Made by a program: the position numbers and the translations under genes
From: Burkholderiales bacterium
Lineage (GTDB): Bacteria; Pseudomonadota; Gammaproteobacteria; Burkholderiales; Burkholderiaceae_C
Assembly (NCBI GenBank): GCA_028869035.1
Contig: JAGWTL010000137.1
Location: forward strand, 1-7,479
Reading direction: 5' to 3'
DNA length: 7,479 bases
Part shown: positions 1 to 5,786 of the stretch, in pieces
Position numbering within the stretch: the first letter of the stretch is position 1
Layout of the letters: each line of letters starts with the position of its first letter
Notes under the pieces: generated by a model
The model's database searches: none
The model's input: the letters and a program-made list of their open reading frames with translations, nothing else
Told to the model about the DNA's origin: nothing

Positions 1-5
1 GAAAG

Positions 6-176
6 CCTCAATAGTAGACTGAATCTGTGAGATCGCCGGCAAGCGGCTGACCAGCGCTGCGGCAGGCAAGGCACAAAGCACAGACGGGCCCGTAGGCCCG
101 GCGAGCATTTGCAACGCCGCATGGCACAGCGAGGGGCACACGAGTGCCTGTGAATCTCTCGGATCCAGTCTACGAT
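6..176 (+). ncRNA. ssrS: Putative 6S RNA (ssrS)
   Basis: This stretch has no convincing reading frame but is a large quasi-palindrome. Bases 14-33 pair with 154-173 (17 Watson-Crick pairs of 20 plus one G-U). Pairing continues inward with one-base slippage (38-41 with 145-148, 55-59 with 127-131) and ends in a perfect 6-bp hairpin at 85-100 with loop CGTA. A rod with a central weakly paired zone (about 46-54 opposite 132-140) is the shape of 6S RNA, which binds sigma-70 RNA polymerase holoenzyme as a promoter mimic. The 5' arm (TGTGAGAT, then GCAAGCGG) and 3' arm (ATCTCTCGGATCC) resemble the ends of E. coli 6S RNA as I recall it, which fixes the strand as +. In related bacteria ssrS often follows zapA; that gene would lie left of the window. 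Ends are uncertain by about 10 nt and no U-tract terminator is seen. An alternative is an unrelated palindromic or MITE-like element. Confidence 0.6.
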
Positions 177-195
177 CACGGTTTCGCGGGCCGGT

Positions 196-1467
196 TCAGC
201 CCCGCTGCGGCAACACCGCAGCCGCCACCCGCACACCCGGCGACGCGCCCGCATCGGCCTGCTGCACTACCCCGGCCACCATGTCGGCCGTGACGGCCGA
301 GAGTGTCCAGCCCAGGTGGCCGTGGCCCGTGTTGTAGAACACATTGGCGGCACGACCACGGCCCACGCGCGGCATCATGTCCGGCATCATGGGCCGCAGA
401 CCCGCCCAGGGCACGACCTGGCGCGTGCTCACGCCGGGGAAACACTGGTTCACCCAATCGGTGAGCGGACGGATGCGGTCGGCACGGATGTCCTTGTTGT
501 AGCCGTTGAATTCCGCCGTGCCGGCGACGCGGAAGCGGTCTGCGCCCAGGCGGCTGGTGACGAGCTTGGTCTCGTCGTCCAGCAGGCTGACAGTGGGCGC
601 GGCGGCCTGGCTGGTCGCGTCCAGCAGGTTCACGGTGATGGAGTAACCCTTGACCGGGTAGACGTTGACGCGGTCGCCCAACTGCGCCGCAAAGGCACGG
701 CTGAGCACGCCGGCACATACCACCAGGCCGTCGAAGCGATGGGTCTGCGGCAAGCCGTCCACGCGCACAGTGACGCTGGCGCTGCGCCCGTCGCTGTCTA
801 GCTTCTCCACTTCCTGCCCGTAGAGGGTACGCACGCCCAGGCGCTCGGCGGCGGCGGCCAGGCCCACGGTGAACTTGTGGATGTCACCGGTGGCGTCGCT
901 CTCGGTGTAATAACCGCCGTAGTAGCTGCCGGCCAGCCTGGGCTCGATGGCGCGCATCTCTTCGGGCGTCACGGCGCGCCGCGGCAGGCCGCCGGCCGCC
1001 AGCAGCTTCGAGACCTCGCCCGCGTGCTCGAAGCCTTTCCTGTCGCGGTAGATGTGCAGGATGCCCCGGCGCTTGAGGTCGAAGTCCACGCCCTCGGCAT
1101 TGGCCCAGGCGTAAAGATGCTCACGCGCAGCCACGGCGAGCTGCGCGGTGGCGATGGTGTTGCGGCGGTAGTGCGGGATGTTGGCGATGAACTCGGCAAA
1201 CCAGCTCAGCTTGTGCCAGCTGGGCTTGGGATTCACCAGCAGCGGCGCATCGCTCTTGAGCATCCACTTGAGGCCCTTGAGGATGGTGGAGGGATGGTTC
1301 CAGACCTCGGCGTTGGAGGCGGACAGTTGCCCGCCGTTGGCGAAGGAGGTTTCCATCGCCGCGTAGCGGTTCTTCTCGAACAGGGTGACGGCAAAACCGC
1401 GTTTGGCCAGGGCGTAGGCAGTGGTGACGCCGGTGATACCGGCGCCAATGACGGCGATCGACTTCAT
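196..1467 (-). CDS. dadA: DadA-family D-amino-acid dehydrogenase (FAD-dependent)
   Basis: This 423-residue protein (E. coli DadA is 432) is an FAD-dependent amine oxidoreductase of the DAO fold. The family oxidises D-amino acids, classically D-alanine, to 2-oxo acids and ammonia, passing electrons to the membrane quinone pool. An N-terminal Rossmann motif GAGITG lies at residues 8-13 with the ribose-binding Glu at 31. The TSFANGGQLS segment near residue 40, the PVKGYS segment, GLRPMMPD and the C-terminal NTGHGHLGWT FAD signature are colinear with E. coli DadA. The ATG at 1467 is chosen because MKSIAVIGAGITG is a normal family N-terminus and GGAG (1476-1479) sits 8 nt upstream. An in-frame ATG at 1488 could add seven residues. 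There is no alanine racemase (dadX) next to it. Instead the leader carries a glycine riboswitch, so the physiological substrate may be glycine or a glycine-linked amino acid; that is inference. Confidence 0.87.
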   Translation of the reverse strand: MKSIAVIGAGITGVTTAYALAKRGFAVTLFEKNRYAAMETSFANGGQLSASNAEVWNHPSTILKGLKWMLKSDAPLLVNPKPSWHKLSWFAEFIANIPHYRRNTIATAQLAVAAREHLYAWANAEGVDFDLKRRGILHIYRDRKGFEHAGEVSKLLAAGGLPRRAVTPEEMRAIEPRLAGSYYGGYYTESDATGDIHKFTVGLAAAAERLGVRTLYGQEVEKLDSDGRSASVTVRVDGLPQTHRFDGLVVCAGVLSRAFAAQLGDRVNVYPVKGYSITVNLLDATSQAAAPTVSLLDDETKLVTSRLGADRFRVAGTAEFNGYNKDIRADRIRPLTDWVNQCFPGVSTRQVVPWAGLRPMMPDMMPRVGRGRAANVFYNTGHGHLGWTLSAVTADMVAGVVQQADAGASPGVRVAAAVLPQRG

Positions 1468-1484
1468 GAGACAGGCTCCAAACG

Positions 1485-1520
1485 TCATGGGGGTGGGGTG
1501 CGCGGCACACCATGTGCCAT
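1485..1520 (-). CDS. Possible 11-residue leader peptide upstream of dadA
   Basis: A short frame, MAHGVPRTPPP then TGA, begins 9 nt after the 3' strand of the second riboswitch P1 helix. It has a good Shine-Dalgarno (AGAGG at about 1529-1533, 8 nt before the ATG), and that element overlaps the P1 3' strand. Its stop overlaps an ATG at 1488 (ATGA) that is in frame with dadA, giving a layout suited to translational coupling. The last three sense codons are proline, a combination known to slow ribosomes. Nothing proves that it is translated; a chance ORF in GC-rich DNA is quite possible. Confidence 0.3.
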   Translation of the reverse strand: MAHGVPRTPPP

Positions 1521-1529
1521 GCACGCCCC

Positions 1530-1730
1530 CTCTGTTTGGTACCTGAGAGATTCACGCGGCCTGCATGTCGATGGACGGGGCAGCGCTTGCTCCTGCGGTG
1601 GGCCGGGTGACGAGATCCGGCCGCTCTTCAGAGTTCGAGAGATCCGATCGGTCCTTTTGCCTGAGAGTTTCCGGGGCGGTTGCTCCTTCGGCGCTGCAAG
1701 CCGCATAAAGCGCTGCAGTCTCTCCCGATC
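1530..1730 (-). promoter_or_regulatory. Tandem glycine riboswitch in the dadA leader
   Basis: Read on the - strand, two glycine aptamers follow one another. Aptamer I (about 1730-1647) has the core GCGCCGAAGGAGCAA (1694-1680) and the hallmark 3' segment AAACTCTCAGGCAAAAGGAC (1670-1651). Aptamer II (about 1640-1530) has CACCGCAGGAGCAA (1600-1587) and CTCTCAGGTACCAAACAGAG (1549-1530). Its P1 helix forms from CTCTG (1633-1629) and CAGAG (1534-1530). These core blocks match the gcvT-type glycine riboswitch class. The dadA start lies 63 nt downstream, so this gene is the regulated one. Most known members turn expression on with glycine. No strong terminator hairpin with a U-run is visible after aptamer II, so control at translation initiation seems more likely, perhaps through the SD that overlaps P1. 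Confidence 0.93.
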
Positions 1731-1759
1731 TGATCGGGCCACGGGTGTGACCTGTGCGT

Positions 1760-1788
1760 ATTCTAGCGCCCTGTCCCTGATGTGTGAA
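1760..1788 (-). promoter_or_regulatory. Sigma-70 promoter for the riboswitch-dadA transcript
   Basis: On the - strand, TTCACA (1788-1783) and TAGAAT (1765-1760) are separated by exactly 17 bp; each matches the sigma-70 consensus at five of six positions. The predicted start near 1753 lies about 23 nt before aptamer I. The promoter sits just after the stop of the GGDEF gene, so dadA can be transcribed apart from the serS block, although no terminator blocks read-through from it. Confidence 0.72.
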
Positions 1789-1794
1789 ATAGCC

Positions 1795-2346
1795 TCAGGC
1801 CATCCAGTCCTGCGAGACGATGCTGTCGCGCCCCATGCGCTTGGCCTGCTCCAGCGCGCCTTCGCACAGCTCGACCAGCGCCTCGGGACCGGTTTCGCCC
1901 GTCGGCGTGAACGCGGCCACGCCGATGCTGACGGTGACGATGCCGCCCTCACCGCCACTGTGCGGCATGGCCAGGGCGTTGACCAGCAAACGCACACGTG
2001 CCGCCACCACACGCGCGCCCACCTCGTGCACGGCCGGCAGCAGGATGGCGAACTCGTCATCGTCGTAACGCGCCACCATGTCGGCCGGGCGGAAGACAGC
2101 ACGTGCCAGGGTCGTGGCGATCCGGTTCAAACGCTCCTCGCTCAGGGTCGCCGTGTGGGTGTCGGCATAAGCGCGGAAGTGGTCCACGTCGATCAGCAGC
2201 AGGGACAGCGGCTCTGCCGCGCGTTGCGCACGGTCCCACTCCTGGGCCAGGCGCCCGTCAAAAGCGGCGCGGTTCACCACCTCGGCGCTGCTGGCCTGGG
2301 CCCCTGCCACTGGCTGTCCGGACTTGGCTGGGGTCTTGGCAGGCAT
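1795..2346 (-). CDS. Stand-alone degenerate GGDEF protein, possible c-di-GMP receptor
   Basis: A 183-residue protein made almost only of a GGDEF (diguanylate cyclase) domain, about residues 22-178, after a short Ala/Pro/Lys-rich tail. There is no membrane segment or sensor domain, so it should be cytoplasmic. VVNRAAFDGRLAQEW and LLLIDVDHFR are typical of the domain. The signature GGDEF is DDDEF at residues 95-99. By gap-free comparison with PleD, the guanine-contacting Asn is Ala61, the GH pair is lost (Ala66), and the guanine-contacting Asp is Glu70. The metal ligands D53 and D97 remain, as does the inhibitory-site RxxD (R86-P-A-D89) exactly five residues before the signature. Catalysis is therefore doubtful while c-di-GMP binding is plausible. 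The ATG at 2346 lies 20 bp after the peroxiredoxin stop and has only a weak SD, so it may depend on upstream translation. Confidence 0.82.
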   Translation of the reverse strand: MPAKTPAKSGQPVAGAQASSAEVVNRAAFDGRLAQEWDRAQRAAEPLSLLLIDVDHFRAYADTHTATLSEERLNRIATTLARAVFRPADMVARYDDDEFAILLPAVHEVGARVVAARVRLLVNALAMPHSGGEGGIVTVSIGVAAFTPTGETGPEALVELCEGALEQAKRMGRDSIVSQDWMA

Positions 2347-2366
2347 GGCGTGGGCTCGTTGGTGTT

Positions 2367-2906
2367 TCAGCGACGCAGCTGCAGCTGCTTGAGATCCGCC
2401 ACGATCTCGGCGGAGTGTTTCGCCGTGTCCACCGAGCGGTAGGCCTTGGCCATGCGCCCCTGGGGATCGATCACGAAGGTGTAGCGCTTGGCGAATTTGT
2501 AGACCAGCCAGTCCGACAGGGTGCCGTAACGCGCGGCCACCTCGCCTTTTTCATCGGCCAGCAGGGGGAAAGGCAGCTTGTACTTCTGCGCGAAGGTCGC
2601 GTGCGAAGCACTGGTGTCTATGCTGATGCCCACCACCTCGGCGCCCAGGGCCTGCAGCTGCAGCCAGTCGTCGCGGAAGGTGCAGGCCTCTTCGGTGCAG
2701 CCCGGTGTGTCGTTCTTGGGGTAGAAATAAAGCACCAGCCACTTGCCGCGCCAGTCGGCCAGCTTGCGCGTCTTGCCCTGCTGGTCGGGCAACTCGAAGT
2801 CCGGTGCGGGCTGGCCCGCTTCGGGCACCGCCGCCTGCGCAAGGCCCGCACCGAGCACCGCGCTGCCGGTCAGCAACTGGCACAGGGTGCGGCGCCGCAA
2901 GTTCAC
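2367..2906 (-). CDS. Exported Bcp/PrxQ-type peroxiredoxin
   Basis: A 179-residue thiol peroxidase of the AhpC/TSA superfamily, Bcp (PrxQ) branch, which reduces hydrogen peroxide and organic hydroperoxides. The active site is YFYPKNDTPGCTEEAC: peroxidatic Cys70 in the PxxxTxxC motif and a likely resolving Cys75 five residues later, the atypical two-cysteine arrangement. Unlike ordinary cytoplasmic Bcp (about 155 residues), it starts with a signal peptide: RRR at 4-6, hydrophobic stretch to about residue 22, and an AQA cleavage site near residue 25. The RRTLC context is Tat-like but not a perfect Tat motif. The start is GTG at 2906, overlapping the serS stop by 4 bp (GTGA), with AAGGA about 9 nt upstream inside serS, so it is probably translationally coupled to serS. 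Its periplasmic reductant is unknown. Confidence 0.88.
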   Translation of the reverse strand: MNLRRRTLCQLLTGSAVLGAGLAQAAVPEAGQPAPDFELPDQQGKTRKLADWRGKWLVLYFYPKNDTPGCTEEACTFRDDWLQLQALGAEVVGISIDTSASHATFAQKYKLPFPLLADEKGEVAARYGTLSDWLVYKFAKRYTFVIDPQGRMAKAYRSVDTAKHSAEIVADLKQLQLRR

Positions 2907-4213
2907 GGCCGCAGTTCCTTGAGGCCGCCCATATAGGGCTGCAGGGCCGCGGGAATCTCGACGCTGCCATCGGCGCGCTGGTAGTTCTCCAACACAGCCA
3001 CCAGGGTGCGGCCCACGGCCAGGCCGGAGCCGTTGAGCGTGTGCAGCAGTTCGTTCTTGCCCTGGGCGTTCTTGAAACGCGCCTGCAGGCGGCGGGCCTG
3101 GAAGGCCTCGCAGTTGGAGACCGAGCTGATCTCGCGGTAGGTGTTCTGCGCGGGCAGCCAGACTTCGAGGTCATAGGTCTTGGCGGCACCGAAACCCATG
3201 TCACCGGTGCACAGGCTCATCACCCGGTAGGGCAGACCCAGCTTCTGCAGGATGGCTTCGGCGTGGCTCGTCATCTCTTCCAGCGCCTCGTAGCTTTTCT
3301 CCGGGTGCACGATCTGCACCATCTCGACCTTGTCGAACTGGTGCTGACGGATCATGCCGCGCGTGTCGCGCCCGTAACTGCCGGCCTCGGAGCGGAAGCA
3401 GGGCGTGTGGGCCGTGAGCTTGAGGGGCAGGTCCGCTTCGGCCACGATCTCGTCGCGCACGAAATTGGTCAGCGTCACCTCACTGGTGGGGATCAGGTAG
3501 AGCGCCACGTCCTCGGCCGCGCCCTCCTGGCCGCCCTTCCTGGCGGCGAACAGGTCTTCCTCGAACTTGGGCAATTGGCCGGTGCCGCGCAGCGTATCGG
3601 CGTTGACGATGTAGGGCGTGTAGCACTCGGTGTAGCCGTGCTCCTGGGTTTGCGTGTCCAGCATGAACTGGGCCAGGGCGCGGTGCAGACGGGCGATGCC
3701 GCCCTTCATGACCGTGAAGCGCGAACCGGTGAGCTTGGTGCCGGTGTCGAAGTCCAGGCCCAGGGGCTCGCCCACGTCCACATGGTCTTTCACCGCAAAG
3801 TCGTATTTCTTCGGCGTGCCCCAGGTCCGGGCCACCACATTGCCGTGTTCGTCGCTGCCCACGGGAACGCTCTCGTGCGGCAGATTGGGCACGGCCAGCA
3901 GCAGTGCCTGCATATCGGTCTGGATCTGCTCCAGACGCGCAGCGGAGGACTCCAGCTCACCCTTGAGCGCGTTGACCTCGGCCTTGGCCACTTCGGCTTC
4001 GGCCTTTTTGCCCTGACCCATGAGCGCACCGATCTGTTTGCTCAAGGTGTTGCGCTTGTTCTGCAGTTCTTCGGTGCGGGTCTGGATGGTCTTGCGCTCG
4101 GCCTCCAGGCCGCGGAACTTGTCGGCATCAAGAAAGGGCTGCGGGTTCTTGCGCGTCTGCAGGCGCGCCAGCACGCCGTCGAGGTCTTTGCGGAGCAGGG
4201 TGAGGTCTAGCAT
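2903..4213 (-). CDS. serS: Seryl-tRNA synthetase
   Basis: A 436-residue class II aminoacyl-tRNA synthetase that activates serine with ATP and charges tRNA-Ser (and tRNA-Sec where present) in the cytoplasm. The N-terminal helical hairpin that grips the tRNA long variable arm spans about residues 27-103 and is rich in K, E, Q and A. The catalytic core shows the serine-binding TSEV (243-246), motif 2 with FRSEAG...RDTRGMIRQHQF (about 273-293), SSVSNCEAFQARR (363-375) and motif 3 GSGLAVGRTLVAVLENY (395-411). Length is normal. The ATG at 4213 gives MLDLTLLRKDL, a standard SerRS N-terminus. There is no Shine-Dalgarno before it: six C residues directly precede the ATG, suggesting a leaderless mRNA. 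It follows ispH after 49 bp and overlaps the peroxiredoxin gene by 4 bp. Confidence 0.98.
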   Translation of the reverse strand: MLDLTLLRKDLDGVLARLQTRKNPQPFLDADKFRGLEAERKTIQTRTEELQNKRNTLSKQIGALMGQGKKAEAEVAKAEVNALKGELESSAARLEQIQTDMQALLLAVPNLPHESVPVGSDEHGNVVARTWGTPKKYDFAVKDHVDVGEPLGLDFDTGTKLTGSRFTVMKGGIARLHRALAQFMLDTQTQEHGYTECYTPYIVNADTLRGTGQLPKFEEDLFAARKGGQEGAAEDVALYLIPTSEVTLTNFVRDEIVAEADLPLKLTAHTPCFRSEAGSYGRDTRGMIRQHQFDKVEMVQIVHPEKSYEALEEMTSHAEAILQKLGLPYRVMSLCTGDMGFGAAKTYDLEVWLPAQNTYREISSVSNCEAFQARRLQARFKNAQGKNELLHTLNGSGLAVGRTLVAVLENYQRADGSVEIPAALQPYMGGLKELRP

Positions 4214-4262
4214 GGGGGGAATTGTAAGTTGGCGATCGCTCAGGTCTTGAGACTCGAGATCA
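4214..4262 (-). promoter_or_regulatory. serS promoter region, TACAAT box 7 nt before ATG
   Basis: This 49-bp gap between ispH and serS has a good -10 box TACAAT (4226-4221, - strand). Only seven bases (T then six C) separate it from the serS ATG, so transcription would start at or within a base or two of the A of ATG. The -35 region is poor. The gap also holds the palindromes GCGATCGC and CTCGAG, but no U-tract terminator for ispH. Confidence 0.5.
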
Positions 4263-5285
4263 TCAGGCCTTCAAGCCTTTGGGCAGGGGGAACTTGATGG
4301 TCTCCTCGATACCGTCCATCTTGCGCACCGCTACGGCGCCCAGCGCCCGGATGCGCTCGATCACCTGCTGCACCAGGATTTCCGGGGCCGAGGCGCCGGC
4401 CGTCAGGCCCACGCGGCCCTTGCCCTCGAACCACTCCGGCTTCAACTCCTCGGCACTGTCCACCATATAGGCGTCGGTGCCCAGCTTCCTGGCCACCTCG
4501 CGCAGGCGATTGCTGTTGGAACTGGTGGGGCTACCCACCACGATGACCACGTCCACCTGCGGGCTCAGCAGCTTGACGGCGTCCTGCCGGTTCTGCGTGG
4601 CGTAGCAGATGTCCTGCTGCTTCGGGCTGCGCACCTGAGGGAAACGGGCCTTGACTGCCGCCATGATGCCGGCCGCGTCGTCCACGGAAAGCGTGGTCTG
4701 CGTCACCACGGCCAGCTTGGCCGTCTGCGCGGGACGCACATGCGCCACGCCGCCCTCGTCCTCCACCAGGTGGATGCCGGAATCAAGCTGGCCCATGGTG
4801 CCTTCCACTTCCGGGTGACCCTTGTGGCCGATCATGATGAACTCGTAGCCTTCCTTGTGCAGCTTGGCCACCTCCACATGCACCTTGGTCACCAGCGGGC
4901 AGGTGGCGTCGAAGATCCGGAAGCCGCGCGCCTGCGCCTCCTGCTGCACGGCCTTGCTCACGCCATGGGCCGAGAACACCAGCGTGGCGCCGGGCGGCAC
5001 GTCGGACAGTTCCTCGATGAAGATGGCGCCCTTGGCCTTGAGGTCGTTCACCACATAGGTGTTGTGCACGATCTCGTGGCGCACATAGATCGGGCGGCCG
5101 AATTTGGTCAGGGCCCGCTCCACGATCTCGATGGCCCGGTCCACGCCGGCACAGAAGCCGCGCGGTTCGGCCAAAAAGATCTCGGCCCCCACGCTTGTCA
5201 CTTCGTGTCCTGCGCTGCCCCCCGAGGGGGCCTTCACGCCTTGGGACGGCCCGGCGGCGCTCTCTGCCTGTGTACTCATGCTCAT
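4263..5285 (-). CDS. ispH: 4-hydroxy-3-methylbut-2-enyl diphosphate reductase
   Basis: A 340-residue IspH (LytB), the iron-sulfur enzyme of the last MEP-pathway step, which reduces HMBPP to isopentenyl and dimethylallyl diphosphate in the cytoplasm. The three cluster cysteines are present: Cys45 (PRGFCAG), Cys129 (DATCP) and Cys227 (ICYATQ). Substrate-site motifs are also seen: HEIVHN (70-75), SAHGVS (105-110), HKGHPEVEGT (154-163) and SPTSSNSNRL. The N-terminus is about 33 residues longer than E. coli IspH, whose first cysteine is residue 12. The extra part is Ala/Gly/Ser-rich and encoded by palindromic, repeat-like DNA. The ATG at 5285 (MSMST) overlaps the fkpB stop by 4 bp (ATGA); a second ATG lies two codons later. 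The order fkpB-ispH is the same as in E. coli, supporting cotranscription. Confidence 0.97.
   Translation of the reverse strand: MSMSTQAESAAGPSQGVKAPSGGSAGHEVTSVGAEIFLAEPRGFCAGVDRAIEIVERALTKFGRPIYVRHEIVHNTYVVNDLKAKGAIFIEELSDVPPGATLVFSAHGVSKAVQQEAQARGFRIFDATCPLVTKVHVEVAKLHKEGYEFIMIGHKGHPEVEGTMGQLDSGIHLVEDEGGVAHVRPAQTAKLAVVTQTTLSVDDAAGIMAAVKARFPQVRSPKQQDICYATQNRQDAVKLLSPQVDVVIVVGSPTSSNSNRLREVARKLGTDAYMVDSAEELKPEWFEGKGRVGLTAGASAPEILVQQVIERIRALGAVAVRKMDGIEETIKFPLPKGLKA
5199..5258. repeat. Palindromic repeat-like segment in the ispH 5' coding region
   Basis: The + strand has a CACTTCGTGTCC block (5200-5211), then a perfect hairpin GCCCCC/GGGGGC (5217-5222 with 5226-5231, loop CGA), then a CTTGGGACGGCCCGGCGG block (5240-5257). 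From memory, this order of blocks resembles short intergenic palindromic repeats common in Comamonadaceae genomes. Here it is translated in frame into the Ala/Gly/Pro/Ser-rich IspH extension (about residues 10-30). There is only one copy in the window, so repeat status is inferred, not shown. Confidence 0.42.
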
Positions 5286-5731
5286 AACACCCCGATCAGT
5301 TGCACTTCAAAGGTCACGGGCTGGCCGGCCAGCGGGTGGTTGAAGTCGAACAATACAGCCTCTTCGCCCAGCTGGCGCACCACACCGCCGAATTGTCCCT
5401 TGCGGTCCGGCGTGGGGAACTGCACCACGTCACCCACCGCGTATTGCTCGTTGGGGTCACCCAGCTCGCGCAATTCCTTGCGCGAGAGCCACTGCTGCAT
5501 GTCGGGGTTGCGCTCGCCATAAGCCCCCGGCGGCAGTTGCAGCGTGGTGTGCACACCCTCCTCCAGGCCCAGCAGGGCCTGCTCCACGCCCGGGGCCAGT
5601 TCGCCCGTGCCTATGGTCAGCGTGGCCGGCTTGCCGCCGAAAGTGTTGATGATGTCACCGGCCGGCCCCGAGAGGCGGTAATGCAGCGTGAGGAAGGAGC
5701 CGGGCTGGACCCGGGCAGGGGTGGCGTTCAT
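5282..5731 (-). CDS. fkpB: FKBP-type peptidyl-prolyl cis-trans isomerase, SlpA/FkpB type
   Basis: A 149-residue FKBP-fold prolyl isomerase, the same length as E. coli FkpB (SlpA), with the insert-in-flap arrangement of this branch. The FKBP halves are about residues 8-70 (LTLHYRLSG, then LTIGTGELAPGVEQALLGLEEG) and 125-149 (LFDFNHPLAGQPVTFEVQLIGV); the chaperone-like IF domain lies between, with YGERNPDMQQWLSRKEL and GDVVQF. The DFNHPLAGQ signature is nearly invariant in SlyD/SlpA proteins. There is no SlyD-like His-rich metal tail and no signal peptide, so it is a cytoplasmic folding helper. The ATG at 5731 fits the family N-terminus, although its SD (GGGA about 5 nt before the ATG) is modest. 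The stop overlaps the ispH start, and it appears to be the first gene of the operon. Confidence 0.94.
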   Translation of the reverse strand: MNATPARVQPGSFLTLHYRLSGPAGDIINTFGGKPATLTIGTGELAPGVEQALLGLEEGVHTTLQLPPGAYGERNPDMQQWLSRKELRELGDPNEQYAVGDVVQFPTPDRKGQFGGVVRQLGEEAVLFDFNHPLAGQPVTFEVQLIGVL

Positions 5732-5755
5732 GAAAGTCCCGATAAACTGGGCTCC

Positions 5756-5761
5756 ATTGTA
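5756..5761 (-). promoter_or_regulatory. -10 box of the fkpB-ispH promoter
   Basis: TACAAT on the - strand lies 24 nt before the fkpB ATG and is preceded by a T-run (TTTTTACAAT), predicting a start near 5749 and a leader of about 18 nt. The best -35 candidate is a weak TCGAAC (5785-5780) with an 18-bp spacer. It is the same hexamer as the one before serS. Confidence 0.5.
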
Positions 5762-5762
5762 A

Positions 5763-5775
5763 AAACCCTGGGTTT
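5763..5775. promoter_or_regulatory. Perfect 13-bp palindrome between fkpB and radC, candidate operator
   Basis: AAACCCTGGGTTT has two perfect 6-bp arms around a central T. It falls within the predicted spacer of the fkpB promoter and 12 bp before the radC ATG, a classic place for a repressor site affecting either direction. With arms this short a chance palindrome cannot be excluded, and no regulator is known. Confidence 0.3.
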
Positions 5776-5786
5776 CACGGTTCGAT

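Noticed and set aside
85..148. Small hairpins at 85-100 and 135-148 considered as a dadA terminator
   Set aside because: Neither is followed by a U-run on the - strand; both fit inside the proposed structured RNA.
150..160. 11-nt match (GTGAATCTCTC) to the 3' part of glycine aptamer II, on the opposite strand
   Set aside because: No other aptamer core is visible around it, and the segment is better explained as the 3' arm of the proposed 6S RNA.
14..173. MITE-like element with 20-bp terminal inverted repeats
   Set aside because: No target-site duplication flanks it, and pairing continues throughout the interior, which suits a structured RNA better; it is kept only as an alternative.
1468..1524. 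Extended dadA start at a GTG (1524)
   Set aside because: It would place 19 odd residues before the conserved MKSIAVIGAGITG start; the ATG at 1467 has a well-spaced GGAG.
1530..1730. Open - strand frame running through the riboswitch (up to about 2102)
   Set aside because: It is out of frame with the GGDEF gene, crosses the promoter and both aptamers, and has no protein signature.
877..2442. Long + strand open frame of about 521 codons
   Set aside because: It runs antisense through dadA, the riboswitch and the GGDEF gene, has no recognisable protein signature, and is explained by high-GC codon bias.
2705..4210. Long + strand open frame of about 501 codons
   Set aside because: It is antisense to serS and the peroxiredoxin; its composition mirrors the codon bias of serS and there is no RBS or family motif.
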